From: Pseudomonadota bacterium
GTDB taxonomy: Bacteria > Desulfobacterota > GWC2-55-46 > JADFVP01
Assembly: GCA_015222595.1 (NCBI GenBank)
Contig: JADFVP010000076.1
Coordinates: 1-26,018, forward strand
Reading direction: 5' to 3'
Length of the DNA: 26,018 nucleotides
Shown here: positions 21,034 through 26,018 of the stretch, piece by piece
Layout of the letters: the number at the start of each line of letters is the position of its first letter
Position numbering within the stretch: position 1 is the first letter of the stretch
Notes under the pieces: generated by a model
Told to the model about the DNA's origin: nothing
What the model saw: only the letters and a program-made list of their open reading frames with translations
Database searches by the model: none
Made by a program: the position numbers and the translations under genes

Positions 21034-24009
21034 ATGGAGTTAACTAGACGACAGAGAAAGATACTCATCTGGGTCGCCTCCCTTCTCGCGGCATATACCT
21101 TTATAGGTTTCCTTATCCTGCCGTACACCCTCAAGGCGGTATTACTTAAGAAACTGCCTGAGGCCCTCCATAGAGAGGTTTCGATTGCGAGCATCAGGTT
21201 CAACCCCTACAACCTCAAGCTGACCATAAGAGACTTTAGCGTTAAGAAGCGCTCCGGGGAAGGGGATATCTTCTCCTTTGAAGAACTCTACGTTAACGTC
21301 GAGAGCCTGTCGATACTCAAGATGGGGCCGGTAATAAAAGAGGTCAGGCTGACGGGTCCCTATGTCGGGACCGTAAGAGACGAGGACGGCTCCTACAGTT
21401 TTTTCGATCTGATCCCAGAGGCCCTTGAGAATCAGGCTACCAAAGAGCTTGAGCCCGAGGGCCGACCTCGAGCGTTCTCTATAAACAATATACAGGTATT
21501 CAACGGAAGCCTCGACTTCGAAGATATTCCAAAGCATAGGACCCACGTCGTCAGTGACCTTACGGTCATGATCCCCTTCATCTCGAACCTCCCTAAGTAC
21601 ATAGACACCTTCGTGCTCCCGGCCTTCTCGGCCACGGTGAACGGCACCCCCTTCGATCTCAGGGGAAATAGCAAACCATTTGCAGACTCGCACGAGACCT
21701 CTCTGGACGTTAAGCTCTCTCAGCTGGACCTCGCCTACTACGCGACCTACTCGCCGGTACCCCTCGGCTTTTCTCTCTCCAGCGCCCTTATGGACCTTGA
21801 CGGGAGCATCTCCTATGTTCAGTACATCGACAAGCCCGCAAAGATAACCCTGAAGGGACTGGTGGGCCTTAATAAGGTAGAGTTGACCGATTCGCTCGGA
21901 AAGGACCTGCTTGGCTTCGACTCTTTTTCAATGAACGTGACCGGTGCCGAACTCTTCACAGGAAAGGTGAGTGTCGCAGAAATCTCTGTCAATAAGCCTT
22001 ACTTAAATGCCGTACGTGGAAAGAAAGGTCGGCTAAACTTAAATGACCTTCTGCCGGAGCCCGCTCCAAGGAAGCCCGCTTCCGCCGCTACCAGAGAAGG
22101 GCGCAAGAGCCCGCCACTGAAGATTAATATAGATACTATACAGGTTCATGATGCGTCCTTGGCATTTAGTGATACCTCCACGCCGACTCCATTTAAAAAA
22201 ACTCTCTCTCCTGTTGACGTCTCTATAACAGGCTTCAGCACAAGGCCTAAGAGAACAGCCGCCCTCAACGTCTCTTACGAGGCAGGCTCCGGCAAGGCAG
22301 GTTCCGGCGAGGCCATAAAGGTCAAGGGGCCCATTTCCATCAATCCTGTTAAGGCAGACCTCAAGGTATCGGTCAAACAGGTGGACATCTCCCCTGTTAG
22401 ATCGTATGTGGACGAGATGCTCAGGATAATCATAACCAGTGGTAAGGCCTCGGCTACTGGCAGGGTAAAGTTTGCCGTCTCTGACAAAGGTCCATTTAAG
22501 GCCTCGTACTCCGGTGACGCGCTCCTGTCGGGCTTCTCCTCCATAAGCAAGGTCGACAAGGAGGACTTCCTCAAGTGGGATACCCTAGCGGTAAACGGTA
22601 TCGATGCGAGCTATAGTCCGAATGAACTCTCGATAGATGGAGTGGCTCTGAGCGGCTTCTATTCGAGACTTATGGTAAACCCGGACGGAGTGCTCAACGT
22701 CCAGGAGATAGTCATTAAGAAGGGCAAGAAGGACGAAGAAGAGACTGGAGCGCCTGCCGAACGGGCCGAAGCGCCGCCCGAGATAGATGCGACTGAAAAA
22801 GAGCCCTTCTTCAAAGAGATCAACATAGACGCCGTGACGCTTCAGGGCGGCCATATAAACTTCACCGACAGGCATATAAAGCCGGGCATCACAATCGACC
22901 TGCTTGAGATGGGCGGCAGGGTCTCGGGTCTGAAATCTATCGAGGACTCGTACGCGGACGTAAACCTCCTGGGCAAGTTCGGCAAGTACGCCCCTATTGA
23001 GATAACGGGCAGGGTTAATCCTCTGGCCGGCGATCTCTTTGTTGACCTGAAGCTCGACTTTGAAGATTTCGACCTAAGTTCGATGAGCCCGTACTCGGGC
23101 AAGTACGTCGGTTATGAGATATCCAAGGGTAAGCTCATTCTCGACCTTGACTATCTTATTGAAAAAGGGCAACTGAAGAGCACAAATAGCATAGTCCTCG
23201 ACCAGATCACCTTTGGCCAGAGGGTTGAAAGCCCGGACGCTACCAAGCTCCCTGTCCGTTTTGCGCTTAACCTCCTTAAGAACCGTCAAGGCGCGGTGGA
23301 ACTCGATATTCCGGTTTCGGGATCTCTTGATGATCCGGAGTTTAAGGTAGGCGGTGTGATAATGAAGCTCGCGGTAAACTTCATAGTTAGGGCCGTAAGT
23401 TCACCGTTCGCGCTTCTGGGAGCAATAATCGGCGGGGACGGAGAGGAGCTTAGCTACGCTGAGTTCGACCCCGGCAGTGTTCTTATAACGGAGCTGAGCG
23501 TGGGCAAGCTCGATAACCTCACAGAGGCACTCTTCCAAAGACCCGGACTGAGGCTCGAGATACGGGGGTACGTCGATTCAGAAATGGACGCCCTGGCGCT
23601 GAGGGACCTGAAGTTCTTAAGGAGCCTTAAGGCAGAAAAGCTGGCACATATAATAAGGCGTGGCGGGCCGGTTCCGACGTTGGATGAAGTGGTGATAGAA
23701 GGGGACGAGTATGAAAAATATCTCTGGAAGGCCTATAAGAAGATGAAGTTTCCCAAACCGAAGAACCTTATAGGGCTGACCAAGAAACTTCCTCCTGAGG
23801 AGTTGAAAAAGCTCATGCTCGCCAACACGACCATAACCGAGGACGATCTCTATGATCTTGCCAAGCGTCGGGCAGGGGCCGTAAAGGACTACATACTCGC
23901 TATGGAGAAAGTAGAGTCCGAGAGAATCTACATGGTCCGGCCCGAGAAGCTCGTTCCAGAGGAGAGGAAGGGCGTCGCGCCAAGCCGGGTAGAGTTTGCC
24001 CTCGAGTAG
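21034..24009 (+). CDS. AsmA-like periplasmic protein (DUF748 family)
   Basis: The 991-residue protein has one N-terminal membrane helix (11-30) and a long periplasmic body. Members of the AsmA/TamB/YhdP group form beta-taco grooves that carry phospholipids between membranes or limit their flow. The DUF748 unit occurs about three times: a segment of the type 'V-x-L-x-x-P-Y ... L-N-L-x-D-L-L-P-E' followed by 'INxxxIQVxxxSLxFxD' near residues 149, 363 and 596. The C-terminus (VLITELSVGKLDNLTEAL to RVEFALE) matches the end of this family, including the RPGLRLEIRGYVD element that resembles an OmpA-like fold. Start ATG 21034 has AAGG 8 nt upstream; the GTG three codons earlier overlaps that site. 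A 15-bp duplication lies at 22282-22311. The protein stands alone between divergent and convergent neighbours. Confidence 0.88.
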   Translation: MELTRRQRKILIWVASLLAAYTFIGFLILPYTLKAVLLKKLPEALHREVSIASIRFNPYNLKLTIRDFSVKKRSGEGDIFSFEELYVNVESLSILKMGPVIKEVRLTGPYVGTVRDEDGSYSFFDLIPEALENQATKELEPEGRPRAFSINNIQVFNGSLDFEDIPKHRTHVVSDLTVMIPFISNLPKYIDTFVLPAFSATVNGTPFDLRGNSKPFADSHETSLDVKLSQLDLAYYATYSPVPLGFSLSSALMDLDGSISYVQYIDKPAKITLKGLVGLNKVELTDSLGKDLLGFDSFSMNVTGAELFTGKVSVAEISVNKPYLNAVRGKKGRLNLNDLLPEPAPRKPASAATREGRKSPPLKINIDTIQVHDASLAFSDTSTPTPFKKTLSPVDVSITGFSTRPKRTAALNVSYEAGSGKAGSGEAIKVKGPISINPVKADLKVSVKQVDISPVRSYVDEMLRIIITSGKASATGRVKFAVSDKGPFKASYSGDALLSGFSSISKVDKEDFLKWDTLAVNGIDASYSPNELSIDGVALSGFYSRLMVNPDGVLNVQEIVIKKGKKDEEETGAPAERAEAPPEIDATEKEPFFKEINIDAVTLQGGHINFTDRHIKPGITIDLLEMGGRVSGLKSIEDSYADVNLLGKFGKYAPIEITGRVNPLAGDLFVDLKLDFEDFDLSSMSPYSGKYVGYEISKGKLILDLDYLIEKGQLKSTNSIVLDQITFGQRVESPDATKLPVRFALNLLKNRQGAVELDIPVSGSLDDPEFKVGGVIMKLAVNFIVRAVSSPFALLGAIIGGDGEELSYAEFDPGSVLITELSVGKLDNLTEALFQRPGLRLEIRGYVDSEMDALALRDLKFLRSLKAEKLAHIIRRGGPVPTLDEVVIEGDEYEKYLWKAYKKMKFPKPKNLIGLTKKLPPEELKKLMLANTTITEDDLYDLAKRRAGAVKDYILAMEKVESERIYMVRPEKLVPEERKGVAPSRVEFALE
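22282..22311 (+). repeat. 15-bp tandem duplication inside the AsmA-like gene
   Basis: GCAGGCTCCGGCAAG is followed directly by GCAGGTTCCGGCGAG (13 of 15 identical), giving AGSGK then AGSGE in frame. It looks like a small insertion in a loop between beta strands. Confidence 0.7.
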
Positions 24010-24037
24010 CCTGTGAACTGTTCTCAGCTTTCGGTCA

Positions 24038-24097
24038 CTTCCTTTGGCAACGCTAGAACCTGAGATTGAGCAGCAGGTATTGGACTACCAAAGGAAG
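24038..24097. repeat. perfect 10-bp inverted repeat between convergent genes
   Basis: CTTCCTTTGG (24038-24047) and CCAAAGGAAG (24088-24097) are exact reverse complements. A second pair ACCTG/CAGGT is nested inside. No T-tract follows on either strand, so it is not a standard intrinsic terminator. A further inverted pair GAATTTACG/CGTGAATTC (24116-24154, one mismatch) follows. The 207-bp gap has no gene. Confidence 0.55.
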
Positions 24098-24216
24098 AAG
24101 CCCATTAGTTACTAAGAATTTACGGTACGAACTACTGTTGGTAATCGTGAATTCCGACTGTATACTGAAACTGTGGACTTGTAGGTGAAAGCCGTAATTA
24201 CCCTACCCCCCCCTCC

Positions 24217-26018
24217 CTACTTAGGTTCCACATACTCGAACGGGCTGAACTTTTTAAAGCCGAGAGAGTACCGCACCGTCTTGAACTCCAGTCTCGGCAG
24301 GTCGTCGGAATTTAACTCAAGCCTACCTGCCGCACCTTCGGCCAGCGGTCCGAAGCGCCACGTCGGACTTACCAGAATCTCTATTATCTCATCCCGGCTC
24401 TTTTCAGGAAAGACATTAGCAAAGTCCCTTGCAACTCCTGCGGTATCTAGCACCCGGTTCATGTACCCGGTATCCGCGCTCAATGGATCTTCAGTTGCTA
24501 TTACGATCACCTCGTTACCGTTGCTCCAGAGGTAGAGCCAGGGGAAACGAGAGCGGAGCGTATCAATAATCAGCTGCTGTTCCGGGTTTCCCATCTCGTA
24601 GAAAGGGAGCCACTGTACGAATATTCCGTCTTCGTTAAGGTGGGCCTTGGCAATATCGTAGAACTCTTTTGTAAATAGTTGAGAGACGCCGGAGACCCAG
24701 ATGTTAGGCGGCTCTGAAATGATTACGTCGTACTTCTTCTTCGTGGTCGTTAAAAAGTGCCGCCCGTCGTCTACGTGCGCGTTGACTTTAGGGTCCGTAA
24801 GCGCGTTGTTGTTGTAGAACGAGAAGTGTTCGTCCACGGCCTCTATGACAAGCGGGTCTATCTCGACAAAGTCTACAACCTCAACATCCGGATGCTCCTT
24901 TGTCGCCCCGACGGTAAAGCCCGCGCCGAGGCCAATGTTGAGAACCTCTGTCGGTTTTGGATGGTAGAAGAGCGGAAGGTAACCGATTAGGAGCTGCGTC
25001 TGCATGTCTGCCATTGCGGTGCTGCCGTCGGTCTTGCCGTTATGGAGTATCTTCAGTTCGTGCTTCTCTTTATCTCCTAAAACACTTACCAGCCCGTAGT
25101 ACCCCTGCTCGGAAAAGTAGACGTTGTTGGAACTCTTGCTCTCTATGAAGGCCTCGACGGACGGGGCCCTTGTGCCGTGGTAGTAGACCGAGTGCAAGAA
25201 CTCCGGCTCTCCGTAACTGATCCAGCCGATAATGATGAAGGGCACGAGCACCACAGCGACCTTTATAAAATTGAGCGCAGGGGTTTTGACAAAGAAGAGC
25301 ACTGCACAGAGCCCGATAGCGAGGTACGTGACCGAAGAGAGCAGGCTGGTGAGTTCGAGCCCAAGGTGCGGGATGATAAGAAAACCTGCGGCAAAGGAGC
25401 CGATGATGCCGCCTGCCGTATTTATAGAGAAGATGTACCCGGTGTCCTCGCCCTTGGTGGAGGCGTCTCTGGCGAAGATCTTTGTGGCGAGCGGAAAGTT
25501 CGCGCCCATTAGAGCCGTCGGCAGAAACATCATAAAAAAGGCCATCAGAAAGAGGTAGAACTGAAAGAGGTAGAAGGAGTCTGTGGTGTTGAAGAGCTTT
25601 AGGTAGAGTATCTCCGTTAAGTCGGAGGACTGAATAACGAGAAAAGAGAAGCCGGCAATCAAGACCTCTATGTAGGCGAAGAGCAGCAGCGGGTTCTTAA
25701 TCCTGTTCATATACTTTCGCATAACGAGGCTGCCGGTAGACAGGCCCATAAGAAAGGCCGCTATTACGATAGAGAAGGCGTAAATGCTTGTGCCGAGTAT
25801 AAGGTGAAAGTACCTCGACCACGTAACCTCGAGCAGCAGGGCCGCGACACCTGAGGCGAAGAGAGAAAATAGTATAAAGGTACGCGTAGGGTCGAGCGCG
25901 GCCCGCTTCAGTTTCGGTGCCGGTTCTGTTTCTTTATCAAATCCGACCATACCGTGCCTGAAGGTTATGTAGAGACCGAGCGCGAGGTACGCGAGCCCGG
26001 AGAGCAAGGACGTTAACC
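24217..26018 (-). CDS. membrane-fused spermidine-synthase-like protein, 5' end beyond the window
   Basis: The frame is open to the right edge; the first possible start inside (TTG 26007) falls within a transmembrane segment, so the true start lies outside. The visible ~600 residues hold an MFS-like helix bundle beginning SGVAALLLEVTWSRYFHLILGTSIYAFSIVIAAFLMGLSTGS, which in this family usually marks the second half of a longer membrane domain, with PTALMGANFPLA and SINTAGGIIGSFAAGFLI after it. The C-terminal aminopropyltransferase-like domain has a SAM-type site VLNIGLGAGFTVGA, the acidic VEIDP, DDGRHFL and IISEPPNIWVSGVSQLFTKEFY. The active-site segment reads SEPPN where real spermidine synthases have an aspartate-rich DxxDP, so polyamine synthesis is doubtful. 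Function of this fused family is unknown to me. Confidence 0.85.
   Translation of the reverse strand, partial: LTSLLSGLAYLALGLYITFRHGMVGFDKETEPAPKLKRAALDPTRTFILFSLFASGVAALLLEVTWSRYFHLILGTSIYAFSIVIAAFLMGLSTGSLVMRKYMNRIKNPLLLFAYIEVLIAGFSFLVIQSSDLTEILYLKLFNTTDSFYLFQFYLFLMAFFMMFLPTALMGANFPLATKIFARDASTKGEDTGYIFSINTAGGIIGSFAAGFLIIPHLGLELTSLLSSVTYLAIGLCAVLFFVKTPALNFIKVAVVLVPFIIIGWISYGEPEFLHSVYYHGTRAPSVEAFIESKSSNNVYFSEQGYYGLVSVLGDKEKHELKILHNGKTDGSTAMADMQTQLLIGYLPLFYHPKPTEVLNIGLGAGFTVGATKEHPDVEVVDFVEIDPLVIEAVDEHFSFYNNNALTDPKVNAHVDDGRHFLTTTKKKYDVIISEPPNIWVSGVSQLFTKEFYDIAKAHLNEDGIFVQWLPFYEMGNPEQQLIIDTLRSRFPWLYLWSNGNEVIVIATEDPLSADTGYMNRVLDTAGVARDFANVFPEKSRDEIIEILVSPTWRFGPLAEGAAGRLELNSDDLPRLEFKTVRYSLGFKKFSPFEYVEPK

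Noticed and set aside
24217..26018. Bona fide spermidine synthase (speE)
   Set aside because: The active-site segment SEPPN lacks the aspartates of SpeE, and the domain is fused to a membrane bundle; it belongs to the uncharacterised fused family.

Overview
The window reads as chromosomal DNA of a Gram-negative (diderm) bacterium, most like the Deltaproteobacteria/Desulfobacterota. This rests on three things: the order mnmG-rsmG-parA-parB-bactofilin, which recalls Geobacter-type genomes; parS sites of the TGTTCCACGTGGAACA type; and a rich set of outer-envelope genes (beta-barrel, LolA-like protein, RND exporter, AsmA-like protein). The placement is inference from gene content, without a database search. 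No phage, transposase, CRISPR, rRNA or tRNA gene was recognised.

Left part (1-2.2 kb): the tail of an unidentified + strand gene ends at a strong bidirectional terminator. Two minus-strand genes follow: apbE (flavin transferase) and a TraR/DksA-type RNA polymerase regulator. They are separated by a degenerate 24-bp tandem repeat. The dksA-like promoter lies so close to its ATG that the mRNA should be nearly leaderless.

Replication/segregation block (2.2-7.6 kb, + strand): mnmG and rsmG (tRNA and 16S rRNA modification), then three identical parS sites exactly 61 bp apart, then parA, parB and a bactofilin. This is a complete ParABS module with a cytoskeletal partner, as expected near a replication origin, although no DnaA-box cluster was seen. 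Then come ilvE (branched-chain aminotransferase) and nfi (endonuclease V), each closed by an intrinsic terminator.

Signalling and envelope block (9.8-20.8 kb, minus strand): a 1178-residue membrane sensor with three PAS domains, a variant GGDEF (SGDEY) and an apparently intact EAL domain. Upstream of it lies a co-directional run arsR - DUF2892 - RND/MMPL exporter - LolA-like periplasmic protein - outer-membrane beta-barrel. The arsR promoter carries a near-palindromic operator between its -35 and -10 boxes, so the run may be one repressor-controlled lipid or lipoprotein export unit. Beyond it is a gene-poor stretch of about 450 bp with GACGAA repeats and a long nested hairpin, then a YihY/BrkB-family membrane protein.

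Right part (20.8-26.0 kb): a divergently transcribed AsmA/DUF748 protein of 991 residues, and the C-terminal part of a membrane-fused spermidine-synthase-like protein that runs off the right edge. RND exporter, LolA-like protein, barrel and AsmA-like protein together suggest a neighbourhood concerned with moving lipophilic material to the outer membrane.
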